Shown here: positions 41,431 to 51,592 of the stretch, piece by piece | Position numbering within the stretch: the first letter of the stretch is position 1 | Layout of the letters: the number at the start of each line of letters is the position of its first letter | Assembly (NCBI GenBank): GCA_964495075.1 | Contig: CAZBUJ010000020.1 | Span: 4,710-68,709 of the forward strand | DNA from: JAFGJQ01 sp964495075 | GTDB lineage: Bacteria; Planctomycetota; Phycisphaerae; UBA1845 | Length of the DNA: 64,000 nucleotides | Direction: 5' to 3' | Translations under genes and position numbers: made by a program | The notes under the pieces: model-generated | The model's input: only the letters and a program-made list of their open reading frames with translations | Databases searched by the model: none | What the model was told of the DNA's origin: nothing

Positions 41431-44400
41431 ATGCAACGGTTGATACGATGGTGCATGCTGGTCTCAACGGTTCTGCTGTCCACGGCGGCCGTGTCAAGCG
41501 AGCAGGCGTTCGGCCGCGCCGAGAACACCGCCCAATCGCTCGCGAGGAAGACGCCGCCGACCCGCGATTTGAGTGAACCGGACAACAAAGCGCTATACTG
41601 CGTCGGCTATGCACACCTCGACACGCAGTGGCGGTGGGACTTCGTCAAGACGATCGACGAGTACATCCGCGCCACGCTCGATGACAACTTCGCGCGGTTC
41701 GAGCAATACCCCGACTACGTGTTCAGTTTCACCGGCTCGGTTCGCTACGAGATGATGAAGGAGTATTATCCCAAGCGATACGAGCGACTGAAGCGGTACA
41801 TCGCCGACGGCCGCTGGTTCGTCTCCGGCTCCAGCGTCGACGAAGGGGATGTGAACGTGCCGTCGTCGGAATCGGTCTTCCGCCATGTCCTGTATGGCAA
41901 CCTCTTCTTCAAACGCGAGTTCGGCAAGCAGAGCGTCGACTTCATGCTGCCCGACTGCTTCGGGTTCCCCGCCTCCATGCCGTCGATCTGGGCCCATTGT
42001 GGCCTGCTGGGTTTCTCGACCCAGAAGCTGACCTGGGGCTCGGCGGTGGGGATCCCGTTTCCCGTCGGGGTATGGGAAGGCCCCAACGGCGAGGGCGTGA
42101 TCGCCGCCCTCGATCCCGGGCCGTACGCCCGGGCGGTGCAAGGGCGGGTGGATCAGAACGCGGGCTGGCTCGAGCGCGTCCAGAAGAACGGGCAGTTGTA
42201 CGGTGTGTGGGCGGACTACCATTACTACGGCGTCGGCGACATGGGCGGGGCACCCCGCGACGAAGACGTCCGGAACTACGTGGCGAGCAAGGCGGCCCCG
42301 GACCGGGCGATGGACATCGTGCTCGCGTCGTCCGACCAGTTGTATCGCGACATCACGCCGGAACTGCGGGCCAAACTGCCGCGCTATCGCGGTGACATGC
42401 TGCTGACCGAGCATTCGGCCGGCACACTGACCTCGCAGAGTTACATGAAGCGCTGGAACCGCAAGGCCGAACAGTTGGCTGACGCCGCCGAGCGGTCGGC
42501 GACCCTCGCCTGGTGGCTTGGTCAGACGCCCTATCCGCGGCACAAGCTCGAGCGGGCGTGGGTGCGGCTTCTCGCCAACCAGATGCACGACATCCTGCCG
42601 GGCACCTGCATCCCGCGGGCCTACCGGTACTCGTGGAACGACGACGTCGTCGCCCTCAACCAGTTCGCCCACGTGCTGACGCACAGCGTCGCTTGTGTTT
42701 CATCGCTGATGGACACCCAGGTCGAGGGCACGCCACTCGTAGTGTTCAACCCGCTGGCGATCGAACGTACGGACACGGTGGAAGCGAGCGTCTCCAGCGG
42801 CGGTGGCGCGGCAGTCCGCGTGTTCGACCCGGACGGCCGGGAGGTGCCTTCACAGATCCTCGGCCGCGACCGTGATGCCGTTCGCGTCCTCTTCCTCGCC
42901 AGGGTGCCCCCCAACGGTTTTGCCGTCTTCGACGTCCGCCCGTCCGACGAGCCGTTCGACGACGGGAAGGGACCGCGGATCGACGAGCGCGATGTCGAGA
43001 ACGACCATTACAAGGTCGTTTTCAACGAGGCCGGCGACATCGAGAGCATTACCGATCGATTGACGGGCCGGCACCTGTTGGCCGGCCCCGCCTCACTCGT
43101 ATTCACGTACGAGCGGCCGCGGAACTACCCCGCGTGGAACATGGACTGGGCGGATCGCCGGAGGCCGCCGATGGGCAAAGTCGACGGTCCGCCGCAGTGG
43201 CGGGTGGTCGAGCGGGGCCCGGTGCGGGCGGCCCTCGCGGTGAAGCGGACGACCGGCGACTCGACGTTTACCGAGGTGCTCCGCTTGACCCGCGGCGACC
43301 CGGGCCGGGTGGTGGAGGTCGCGGCCACGATTGATTGGCAGTCGACGGAATGCGCCCTGAAGGCGTCGTTCCCGCTCGCCGTCGCCAATCCCAAGGCAAC
43401 CTACAACTGGGGCGTGGGCACGATTGAGAGGGGTAACAACGAGCCGGTCAAGTACGAGGTGCCGTCGCATGAGTGGTTCGATCTCACCGACGCGGACGGG
43501 AGCTACGGCGTTTCCGTCGTGGAAGACTCGAAGTTCGGATCGGACAAGCCGGCCGACAACGAGGTCCGCCTGACCTTGCTCTACACCCCCGGCGTGCGCC
43601 ACGCGTTCATGGATCAGCACAGCCAGGACTGGGGCGTGCACGAGATGCGCTATGGCTTGTACGGGCACCCGAGTGACTGGCGGTCGGCCAAGAGCGAATG
43701 GCGCGGTCGGCGGTTCAATCAACCGCTCCGGGCGTTTGTTGTGCCGAAGCACGCGGGTCCGATCGGTCGGGTGTACTCGTTCGCGTCGGTCAGCACGCCG
43801 CAAATCGACATTCGCGCACTCAAACTGGCCGAGGAACGGGATGCCATCATCGTTCGCGTCCAGGAGCTGTGGGGCAAGCCGGTCAAGCAGGCGGAACTGA
43901 GACTTCCACCGGCGACCGCGGTCGCTCAGGAGGTTGACGGGCAGGAGCGTGTGCTGCGCGACCTCGAGCCGCAGGGAAGCCGGCTGGTGTTTGATCTCGA
44001 ACCGTATGGTCTGCGGACGTTTGCGATTGATCTCCAAAAACCGCCCACCGTCAGGAGCGGGGCGGAGCCGGTGACCCCCATCCGCTTGCCGCTGGATACC
44101 GATGTCGCGAGTCGGGACGAAGGCCGCGGCGACGGAGCCATGGATCCGGATGGCCGATCATACCCGGGTGAAATCCTCCCCGAGAAACTGACCGACAATG
44201 GAGTGACGTTCCAGCTCGGCTCGGCGCAGCCGGGCGGCAGGCAGGCGCTTACCTGTCGCGGTCAGCAGATCGATCTCGGCGGCGAACCCGGCAGCCGGAT
44301 CCACCTGCTGGCCGCGGCCACCGAGGACGTTCGATCGACCTTTCTCGTCGGACAGACGCCGCACGTCCTCGGCGTACAGGCCTGGACGGGATTCGTCGGC

Positions 44401-45363
44401 CAGTGGTACGACCGCGTGTGGGACCGGCCGTTCGGGGACGTCGAGTTCAAGGGCGCGGGCAAGGTCAAGGCGATCCTGCCGGCATTCATCAAACGCGATC
44501 CGATCGCCTGGTTCGCGACGCACCGCCATCATCCCAAAGACGGCAACGAGGCGTACCGATTCGTGTACCTGTTCCACTACGTGGTCCCCCGGCCGGACGC
44601 GAGTGCGACGACACTGACGGTACCGTACGACGAGCGCGTGCGCGTGTTCGCGGTGTCGCTGGCGAACGACGCCGCGGCCCGCCCGGCCGCCCCGCTCTAC
44701 GATGATTTCAGGGGCGCCAGGGCGATCGAAGTCCGGCACGATTACGGGAAGGAGGAGGACGCGGTGTTTACTGGCCGCAACGCGGTGGCCCGGGTCGTTG
44801 CTCATCGCGTACCCCGCTTCGAGGACGTGCCGTTCGGCCCGCCCCGCCGGGACGACGACGTCGACGCGTCGCGGGGCGAGCGGTTTGCCTTCCGCGTCTA
44901 CGCTCCGACCGGCGCGTTGGCCGTGCACCCGATGTCCGGGGCGGTCGACGGCGTGCTCGTGCGTCTGAACGACGGAGAGGCGGCCCAGAACAACGATGAT
45001 ACGAAGCGTTGCGTCTGGTACGACAACGAAGGGCGGTTCACCCTCGATCTGAAAACACCGCGCCGTCTCGCCGGCATCAATACCTACTCGTGGCACCGCT
45101 CGAATCGTGCCCCGCAGTACTTCTCGCTGTGGGGAAGCGCCGCGAACGCCATGCCCGACCCGGGCTTCCACGCGGGCGACGCCACCGACTGGGAACTGAT
45201 CGCCGCGGTGGACACGCGCAAGGCCGGCGACGGGCTGATCCACGCCACGCGGATCGAACCGCAGGACCGACCGATCGGCCCCTACCGGCATCTGCTGTGG
45301 GTCTGCGAGGACGTCGGCGAAGGCACGTTCTTCACCGAGATCGACATCGACTTCGCGGAGTAG
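41431..45363 (+). CDS. exported GH38-type alpha-mannosidase
   Basis: The 1310-residue protein has a signal peptide (MQRLIRWCMLVSTVLLSTAA, 1-20) after GAGG. The GH38 catalytic domain starts with YAHLDTQWRW (60-69), holding the zinc-binding His62 and Asp64. The nucleophile is D175 in FMLPDCFGFP. The helical middle domain (RAWVRLLANQMHDILPGTC region) and the C-terminal beta-domain (from about 480) follow. The final 250 residues are an extra beta-rich region unlike GH38. It probably hydrolyses alpha-mannosides in the periplasm or outside the cell. It is followed five bases later by an unknown exported protein. Confidence 0.88.
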   Translation: MQRLIRWCMLVSTVLLSTAAVSSEQAFGRAENTAQSLARKTPPTRDLSEPDNKALYCVGYAHLDTQWRWDFVKTIDEYIRATLDDNFARFEQYPDYVFSFTGSVRYEMMKEYYPKRYERLKRYIADGRWFVSGSSVDEGDVNVPSSESVFRHVLYGNLFFKREFGKQSVDFMLPDCFGFPASMPSIWAHCGLLGFSTQKLTWGSAVGIPFPVGVWEGPNGEGVIAALDPGPYARAVQGRVDQNAGWLERVQKNGQLYGVWADYHYYGVGDMGGAPRDEDVRNYVASKAAPDRAMDIVLASSDQLYRDITPELRAKLPRYRGDMLLTEHSAGTLTSQSYMKRWNRKAEQLADAAERSATLAWWLGQTPYPRHKLERAWVRLLANQMHDILPGTCIPRAYRYSWNDDVVALNQFAHVLTHSVACVSSLMDTQVEGTPLVVFNPLAIERTDTVEASVSSGGGAAVRVFDPDGREVPSQILGRDRDAVRVLFLARVPPNGFAVFDVRPSDEPFDDGKGPRIDERDVENDHYKVVFNEAGDIESITDRLTGRHLLAGPASLVFTYERPRNYPAWNMDWADRRRPPMGKVDGPPQWRVVERGPVRAALAVKRTTGDSTFTEVLRLTRGDPGRVVEVAATIDWQSTECALKASFPLAVANPKATYNWGVGTIERGNNEPVKYEVPSHEWFDLTDADGSYGVSVVEDSKFGSDKPADNEVRLTLLYTPGVRHAFMDQHSQDWGVHEMRYGLYGHPSDWRSAKSEWRGRRFNQPLRAFVVPKHAGPIGRVYSFASVSTPQIDIRALKLAEERDAIIVRVQELWGKPVKQAELRLPPATAVAQEVDGQERVLRDLEPQGSRLVFDLEPYGLRTFAIDLQKPPTVRSGAEPVTPIRLPLDTDVASRDEGRGDGAMDPDGRSYPGEILPEKLTDNGVTFQLGSAQPGGRQALTCRGQQIDLGGEPGSRIHLLAAATEDVRSTFLVGQTPHVLGVQAWTGFVGQWYDRVWDRPFGDVEFKGAGKVKAILPAFIKRDPIAWFATHRHHPKDGNEAYRFVYLFHYVVPRPDASATTLTVPYDERVRVFAVSLANDAAARPAAPLYDDFRGARAIEVRHDYGKEEDAVFTGRNAVARVVAHRVPRFEDVPFGPPRRDDDVDASRGERFAFRVYAPTGALAVHPMSGAVDGVLVRLNDGEAAQNNDDTKRCVWYDNEGRFTLDLKTPRRLAGINTYSWHRSNRAPQYFSLWGSAANAMPDPGFHAGDATDWELIAAVDTRKAGDGLIHATRIEPQDRPIGPYRHLLWVCEDVGEGTFFTEIDIDFAE

Positions 45364-45368
45364 AAGCC

Positions 45369-46397
45369 ATGCTCGACGATCGACGAATCGCCTGGTGGCT
45401 CGCGGTGTCGCTCGGGACGACCGTGTGCGCGGCGGCCCACCCGATCGTCATCCATGCCGGGGCGTTGGAATGGCGTGACGAGCATCTTCGCGTGGTGCTG
45501 GTCGTGGACCCGCATTCGCTCGACGATGAACGCGCCGCCACCGGCGAGGCGGTTTCGCCGCGGCGATTCGCCCGGGCCCTGGCGGACAGCGTGCACGTGT
45601 TCTCGCCTCAGGCCGATCGCCTCGCGGCGGGCAGGATCGTCGTGCTGGAGGACGGGGCGCTGGCCGTTTGCGACTACGTGGTTCCGGCGGAAGTCAAGGC
45701 GTTGGCCCTTGTGCATCGGCCCGGCGACGATCTGGCCCCGTTGACCCGGCAGCTTCAACTCGAATGGAGTCCGCCCGGCGCGCGCTACCCGCGGGTGATC
45801 CGCCTGACTTCGGGCGGCAACCACGCCGTCCTGCAACGTGACGCACGCGCCACCCACGGCGGGCTCGGCGTGGATCCGTTCGTGGAACCGGTGTTTCGTG
45901 TCGCGGTTGACAGCCCCGCGCCGGCCTTGACCGTTCCTGCCGTGCAGATTGATTACCCCTGCACGCTGCTCGCGACGTGGCCGGACTTGCTGGACTGCGA
46001 CACCGATGCAATCACGGGGCTGCAGTTTCGTCGTCTTCGACCGCGCATCGCGGAGTGGACCCGCGAGAGCCTGTCGGTCACCGATTCAGAACAGCACGCC
46101 ACCCGTGTGGCCGTCGAGCGCGTAGATCTGCTCACTCCCTGTGGCGAGGTGTGTCCGGACCCCGGCGACGAACGGTACTCCATCTACACGACGCGCGTGC
46201 GCATGCAGGTCAAGCTGGAGCCGGCTGAATCGGTTGCCTGGACGGACCTGACGTGGAACGGGTTCAACGCGGCCGTCCTCTGTGTGCCGGTCATCGTTGA
46301 ACAGGATAATACCGCCACGACGATCGGGAGCCTCACGCCGTCTCAGGCGACGGTCCGGATCAACCACACGGAGCGACCCGGCGCCGTGATTCACTGA
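45369..46397 (+). CDS. exported protein of unknown function
   Basis: ATG 45369 lies five bases after the mannosidase stop, so the two are one operon. The 342-residue product has a signal peptide (IAWWLAVSLGTTVCAAAHP, about 7-25). The mature protein is rich in beta-type segments (EHLRVVLVVDPHSL, AVCDYVVPAEVKALALVH, VDLLTPCGEVCPDPGDERYS) and has several Cys residues. I recognise no domain. Pairing with the glycosidase suggests carbohydrate binding or a structural role. Confidence 0.75.
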   Translation: MLDDRRIAWWLAVSLGTTVCAAAHPIVIHAGALEWRDEHLRVVLVVDPHSLDDERAATGEAVSPRRFARALADSVHVFSPQADRLAAGRIVVLEDGALAVCDYVVPAEVKALALVHRPGDDLAPLTRQLQLEWSPPGARYPRVIRLTSGGNHAVLQRDARATHGGLGVDPFVEPVFRVAVDSPAPALTVPAVQIDYPCTLLATWPDLLDCDTDAITGLQFRRLRPRIAEWTRESLSVTDSEQHATRVAVERVDLLTPCGEVCPDPGDERYSIYTTRVRMQVKLEPAESVAWTDLTWNGFNAAVLCVPVIVEQDNTATTIGSLTPSQATVRINHTERPGAVIH

Positions 46398-46646
46398 GCC
46401 GCCAGCCTGAAGCAACAGGCAGGTCGGCTCGGCTCCCGGCCGAAGGCCGCTGCCCGCGGTTCAAGCGCCCGCGGGCCGATCGCGCCGGCAGTTGGGGCGC
46501 TACGGCTCGGGCCGGCGGCCGAGTTGTACTCGCCAACCCGATTGCCTACCATGGGGCCCGGGCAGCCTCGCGCGGTGCCGACCGCGTTGTCTGCGATGCG
46601 GCGGGTTGGCGAGGCGCTTCCAATCCGACGACGGGAAAGGGCAGCG

Positions 46647-48635
46647 ATGAACCGGCATTTGATCCACTACCATGGAGTTTGGATTGTGCTCGCCATGGCA
46701 ACGCACGCGGTCAACGCGGACGAATACGCGGTCGTCTCACCGAACGGGCGCAACACCCTCACGATGACCCGCACGGAAGCCGGCCTGCGCTACGCCGTGC
46801 GTCGCGATGGCGCCGACGTTATCACGCCCACGCCGATCTCGATCACCATCGACGGCAAGACCCTCCCCGGGCCGGCCAGAGTCGCGGACGTCGAGTCGCA
46901 CGATATTGACGAGATGGTCACGCCCGTCGTCCCCACCATCGGCTCGAAGCTCCGCGATCATTGCCGTGAAACGCGACTCGTGTTCGCGGGCGGCGCCGCC
47001 CTGCGCCTGCGGGCGTACGATGACGGGGTCGCGTTCCGCTGGGAAGCGAACCTCGACAACAAGAAGGTCGTCGTGAATCGGGAAGAACTCGCGTTTGGCT
47101 TCCGCAAGGACTTCACCATCTTCTTCCCGAAGCCCAATGGCGAAGGTTTCTTCTCGCACCAGGAAAACCAGTTCGATCGGCGCAACATCGCGAAGTGCGC
47201 CGAATTCGCCCCCGGGCCGGTGCCCGCACTCGTCGAGCTGGGCGGCGGCGACTACCTGCTGATCACCGACGTGAACGTGGAGGGCTACCCCGGCCTCTGG
47301 CTCAAGGGCGGCGATTCGACAACGATCACGGCCGTGTTCCCGCGCTACCCCGCCCGCACCCAGCGCGACAACGACCGGGACGTCAAAGTCGTCGAGCGCA
47401 CGCCATACCTCGCGGAAACAACGGGCCGGCGCACGTTCCCCTGGCGGGCGTTCGTGCTTGCCGACGCCGCCGGGCTCCTCACCGGCACCATGCTCTACCA
47501 CCTCGCCGAGCCCAGCCGCCTTGCGGACCCGTCCTGGATCCGGCCGGGCAAAGTGGCGTGGGACTGGTGGAACGCCTTGAACATCCACGGCGTGCCGTTC
47601 CGGGCGGGCGTGAACCAGGCAACGTACAGGCACTACATCGACTTCGCCGCGGAAATGGACGTCCCCTACATCATCCTCGACGAAGGCTGGAGCGTGCCGG
47701 GCCCGGAGAACCTGCTGAAGGTCGTACCCGAGATCGACATGCCCGCCCTGATCGCCTACGGACGCGAGCGACACGTGGGTGTCATTCTGTGGATGACGTC
47801 CGCCTCCCTGGAAGCGAACTTCAATCAGGCGTTCGACCAGTTCGCGAACTGGGGCGTGGCCGGCCTGAAGATCGACTTCATGCAGCGCGACGACCAGGTG
47901 ATGATGGATTTTCTGTACCGCGCCGCGGCCGAGGCCGCCCGTCGCAAAATGATCGTCGACTACCACGGCGGCTCGAAGCCGGCCGGGCTCAACCGCACCT
48001 GGCCCAACGTGCTGACCATCGAGTCAGTCCTCGGGCTGGAACAGGCGAGATGGAGCGACCGGGCCAATCCCGAGATGGCCGTCCTGCTGCCGTTCATCCG
48101 CATGGTGGTCGGCCCGATGGACTACACACCCGGCGCGATGATCAACCTGCAGAAGAACAACTTCCGGCCGATGTACACCCGCCCGGCCAGCGTGGGCACC
48201 CGGGCCCACCAACTTGCGATGTACGTCGTCTATCTCAGCCCGTTGCAGATGCTGGCCGACAGCCCGAGCCACTATCGCGCCAGTCCCGATTGCCTGCCGT
48301 TCCTGCGGCGTGTTCCCGTGACGTGGGACGAGACCCGCGTGCTGGCGGCGGAAGTGGGCGAGGTCGTCGCGCTGGCCCGCCGGCACGGCGATACGTGGTA
48401 CGTGGGGGCGCTGACCGATTGGACGGCGCGGGATCTTTCGGTCCCGCTCGACTTTCTGCCCGCCGGCAAGTACGCCGTGACCGCCTGGTCGGACGGCGTC
48501 AACGCGGATCGCTACGGCAGTGATGTGGCCCTGACACGGCGCGAGGTCGATTCGACCACCAGGCTGGACATCCATATGGCGCCGGGCGGCGGTTTCGCCG
48601 CCATCGTCGAAAAGCGGCCGCCACCGCACCCGTGA
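46647..48635 (+). CDS. exported GH97 family glycosidase
   Basis: GH97 enzymes are alpha-glucosidases or alpha-galactosidases that need calcium. ATG 46647 gives 662 residues with a signal peptide (about 1-24). The N-terminal beta-sandwich includes YAVVSPNGRNTLTM and LRLRAYDDGVAFRWE. The TIM-barrel (about 290-560) has WDWWNALNIHG, YIILDEGWS, LKIDFMQRDDQ with D410, and TIESVLGLE with E459. An Asp at the D410 position is the feature of the retaining alpha-galactosidase-type members. A C-terminal beta domain ends the protein. It follows the unknown exported gene by 249 bases. Confidence 0.87.
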   Translation: MNRHLIHYHGVWIVLAMATHAVNADEYAVVSPNGRNTLTMTRTEAGLRYAVRRDGADVITPTPISITIDGKTLPGPARVADVESHDIDEMVTPVVPTIGSKLRDHCRETRLVFAGGAALRLRAYDDGVAFRWEANLDNKKVVVNREELAFGFRKDFTIFFPKPNGEGFFSHQENQFDRRNIAKCAEFAPGPVPALVELGGGDYLLITDVNVEGYPGLWLKGGDSTTITAVFPRYPARTQRDNDRDVKVVERTPYLAETTGRRTFPWRAFVLADAAGLLTGTMLYHLAEPSRLADPSWIRPGKVAWDWWNALNIHGVPFRAGVNQATYRHYIDFAAEMDVPYIILDEGWSVPGPENLLKVVPEIDMPALIAYGRERHVGVILWMTSASLEANFNQAFDQFANWGVAGLKIDFMQRDDQVMMDFLYRAAAEAARRKMIVDYHGGSKPAGLNRTWPNVLTIESVLGLEQARWSDRANPEMAVLLPFIRMVVGPMDYTPGAMINLQKNNFRPMYTRPASVGTRAHQLAMYVVYLSPLQMLADSPSHYRASPDCLPFLRRVPVTWDETRVLAAEVGEVVALARRHGDTWYVGALTDWTARDLSVPLDFLPAGKYAVTAWSDGVNADRYGSDVALTRREVDSTTRLDIHMAPGGGFAAIVEKRPPPHP

Positions 48636-48708
48636 CGGGGTACCGGACTCGCCGCTGTGCCGGGTGGGCGGTAATGCCGAATCGGCCGGAGCCGTCATCC
48701 GTCGGCCG

Positions 48709-50514
48709 TCAGTTCGCCTTCGCCTCCAGCTCCTCCCAGCGGGCGTAGAGCGCCTCGACGTGTTGCCGGGCCGCCTCCAGCACTTTCCAGCGTTTCTCCG
48801 ATTCCACCGGATCCGTGGCCGCCTCCGGATCCTCCATCGCCCGGCGGCATTGCGCGACCTGCTCCTCCGCCGCCTGGATGGTGGTCTCCATCTCTTTCAG
48901 TTCGCTTCGCTCGCTCGCCGTCAGCCCCGCCCGGTCGGCCTTCTTCCGCGATGGTTTCGCTGTCGCTTTCCGGCTCGCACCGTCCGGCGGTTTGGCCCGG
49001 CGAGCTTGGGCCGCCTGCCACTGCATGTAATCGGCGCACCGGTCGACATGCCCGGCCCCGTCGAGCCCCAGCACCTCCGTACAGATCCGATCGAGCATGA
49101 ACCGATCGTGCGTGACCAGCACGATCGCGCCCGGAAACTCGGTCAGACTCTCCTCGAGCACGTCGAGGGAGGCCACGTCGAGATCGTTGGTCGGTTCGTC
49201 GAGGATCAGCACGTCCGCCGGCCGGAGCATCAACCGGGCGATCAGGATCCGCGCCTGCTCGCCACCCGACAACTCGCCGACCGGCATGTCGAACTGCTCG
49301 GTGCGGAAGAGAAACCGCTTCGCCCAGGCGGTGAAGTGAACGGGTCGACCACGAAACCGCAGGCTCTCGCTGTCGGCCGACAACGCCCGCCGTAACGGCA
49401 CGTCCTGCGGCAACTCCTCACGCTTCTGATCGAACAGCACGACCCGCAGATCGTCCGCCCGCTTGATCGTGCCCGCATCGGCCGGCAAGTCGCCCACCAG
49501 CACGCGAATCAACGTCGTCTTGCCGCTGCCGTTGGCACCGAGAATCCCCAACCGCGTACCGGGCGACAGCGTGAGCGAGGCATCCTTGAACAGCAACCGG
49601 CCGCCGAGCGTCTTGGCCAGCCCGGTCGCCTCCATGAGCTTCCGCGTCTTGCGACCCGTGCTGTCGAAGTCGATGCCGGCCGTCACGACCTGCGCGTTAC
49701 GCTGCTGAAGGTCGCGGAGTTCGTCCTGGAGGCGGTACGCCTCATTGATTCGTGACTTCGATTTCGTCCCCCGTGCCTTGGCGTGCGATCGGAGGAACGC
49801 GACCTCGCGCCGGACGACGTTGGCCAACGTCGCCTGCTGCGCATGCTGGGCCTCGAGAAACTCGGCCCGCTTCTCCAGGAACCGGCTGTAAGGACCGGCC
49901 ACGCTGAAGTAGCCGTCCGCGTAGACCGGGTTCAACTCCACCACCCGCGTGGTCACGCGCTCCAGGAAGTACCGATCGTGGCTGACGGCCACGAAGGCGA
50001 ACGGCGCGGCGGCCAGCATCTCCTCCAGCCATAGAATGCCCTGCAGGTCCAGGTGGTTCGTCGGCTCGTCGAGCAGCAGCAGGTCCGGCTCGCGGATGAC
50101 CGCGCGGGCCAGTGCCAGACGCTTGCGCCAGCCGCCGGACAACTCGTCCACCCGGTCGTGCTCCGGCGTGAAGCCGAACTTGTTTAGCGTGATGTTGACC
50201 CGTGTGTCGCGCTCGTGCGGCCGCCGGTACAGTTCGGCCGCGGCGTCGGCCAGCACCGTCTCGACCGTCGCCCCCGACGCAAACCGGTCCTCCTGCGCCA
50301 CGTACACAATCCGGGCCGATCGGCGCACGGTAATCTCGCCGCCGTCCGCCTCGTCGAGGCCGGCCAGGATCTTGAGGAGCGTCGTCTTGCCCGCGCCATT
50401 GGGCCCGAAGAGGCCCACACGCTCATCGTCACCGAAGCTGATCGAGAGCCCGTCGAACAGCACCCGCATGCCGAACGCTTTCGAAACCGCCTGACACGTT
50501 AACAGTGTGGCCAT
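48709..50514 (-). CDS. uup: ABC-F family ATPase, Uup-like
   Basis: ABC-F proteins bind the ribosome or DNA-repair intermediates and have no membrane domain. The 601-residue protein has two ABC modules: GPNGAGKTT, ELSGGWRKRLALARA, LLLDEPTNHLD and then GANGSGKTT, ELSGGEQARILIARL, LILDEPTNDLD. A linker rich in Glu, Arg and Gln (about 215-280) and a C-terminal charged coiled coil (about 530-601) match Uup rather than EttA. The start is ATG 50514. It is convergent with the GH97 gene. Confidence 0.88.
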   Translation of the reverse strand: MATLLTCQAVSKAFGMRVLFDGLSISFGDDERVGLFGPNGAGKTTLLKILAGLDEADGGEITVRRSARIVYVAQEDRFASGATVETVLADAAAELYRRPHERDTRVNITLNKFGFTPEHDRVDELSGGWRKRLALARAVIREPDLLLLDEPTNHLDLQGILWLEEMLAAAPFAFVAVSHDRYFLERVTTRVVELNPVYADGYFSVAGPYSRFLEKRAEFLEAQHAQQATLANVVRREVAFLRSHAKARGTKSKSRINEAYRLQDELRDLQQRNAQVVTAGIDFDSTGRKTRKLMEATGLAKTLGGRLLFKDASLTLSPGTRLGILGANGSGKTTLIRVLVGDLPADAGTIKRADDLRVVLFDQKREELPQDVPLRRALSADSESLRFRGRPVHFTAWAKRFLFRTEQFDMPVGELSGGEQARILIARLMLRPADVLILDEPTNDLDVASLDVLEESLTEFPGAIVLVTHDRFMLDRICTEVLGLDGAGHVDRCADYMQWQAAQARRAKPPDGASRKATAKPSRKKADRAGLTASERSELKEMETTIQAAEEQVAQCRRAMEDPEAATDPVESEKRWKVLEAARQHVEALYARWEELEAKAN

Positions 50515-50689
50515 CGGTGCCTCGTCGACGACGGTGCATTCCGTGGAGACCGTCGGACCGGTCGGACTTCCATCGTGCGCCGACCGGCGGTCATCCCGTG
50601 ACTACTATACCGCGAGGGTGGCCATCTGGCCCGCCCGGCGCGGGAGCGCACAGGAGATCCCACCGGCCGATGCCGCCCGGAGGTCGGCG

Positions 50690-50927
50690 AGGCGCCGCCC
50701 TGACTGTCGTGCCACGCGACCCGGTCGTCGAACCGGGCGGTGGCGAGCACATCCCTGTCACCGTCTCCGTCAACGTGGCCGGGAAACATGGAGACCGCGC
50801 CCGATTCCGCCGTCGTGATGACTCGTTGCGTGAACGTCGGATCAACGGGGCAATCGCTTTCGTACGACGCGACGGTGTCATCGCTGTAGTAAACGACGAC
50901 GTGGTCCGCATCACTGTCGCCCTCCGT
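50690..50927 (-). pseudogene. remnant of an FG-GAP/VCBS-repeat protein
   Basis: On the - strand one frame, starting after a TGA at 50930-50928, reads EGDSDADHVVVYYSDDTVAS, then FTQRVITTAESGAVSMFPGH and VDGDGDRDVLATARFDDRVAWHDS. That is one and a half FG-GAP repeats with the DxDGDGxxDV calcium-binding loop. There is no start with a signal peptide and the frame decays after the repeat, so this is a fragment of a lost exported gene. The rest of 50515-51592 holds nothing else that I can support. Confidence 0.65.
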
Positions 50928-51592
50928 TCAAGTGGAAGTTTCACGTGCCAGGGGCGACGAGTTGCGCCCCGGCCGGCGGCGAGCGGGCCACCCCCTCCGC
51001 GCGCCGTCTGGTCGGCTCGGGTCCAGGATATTACCGGACTTCCCATCCGTGGAACGGGCGCTCGGCCATGGACACCCTCACCCGCGGGCCCGATTATCAG
51101 GGAAAACCCCAATAGACCCTTGCACCCCGGTATGGTAACCATGGACAATCGTGCAAAGCGAGGAAATGCGTGTGTGCCCCTCATGATGGAGAGAACGGGC
51201 CAGGGCGCCCGTGGACAAGGCGTTGGCTGGCCCGCTCCCCGTCAAGCGCAACCTGAACGGTTGCCACCTGAAGCGATTCAATTCTAGGCACCGTTCCACA
51301 CACGTTCAATATCGTGGTTGTAAACCTACGGGGCACGCGGGACGCGGTCGGCCTCGCGGACACGGATTCGCCGGGTCGCACATTGCCGCGGTCGTGACGG
51401 CGCGCCGAAACGCTCGTCTGTCCCGTGGCCAGACAGCAGCCCTGGGAAGGAGGCATGCCGTCCGCGGCACACATTCCGACCGGATAAGGTCACCGGGCAG
51501 TCATTCGTTTCGAGCAGCGAGGCACAGGGTTCGCCATGAGGACGGACACAACTCCACTCGCTTCCGCCACGCTTCCAAAGGAGGAATTAGTC

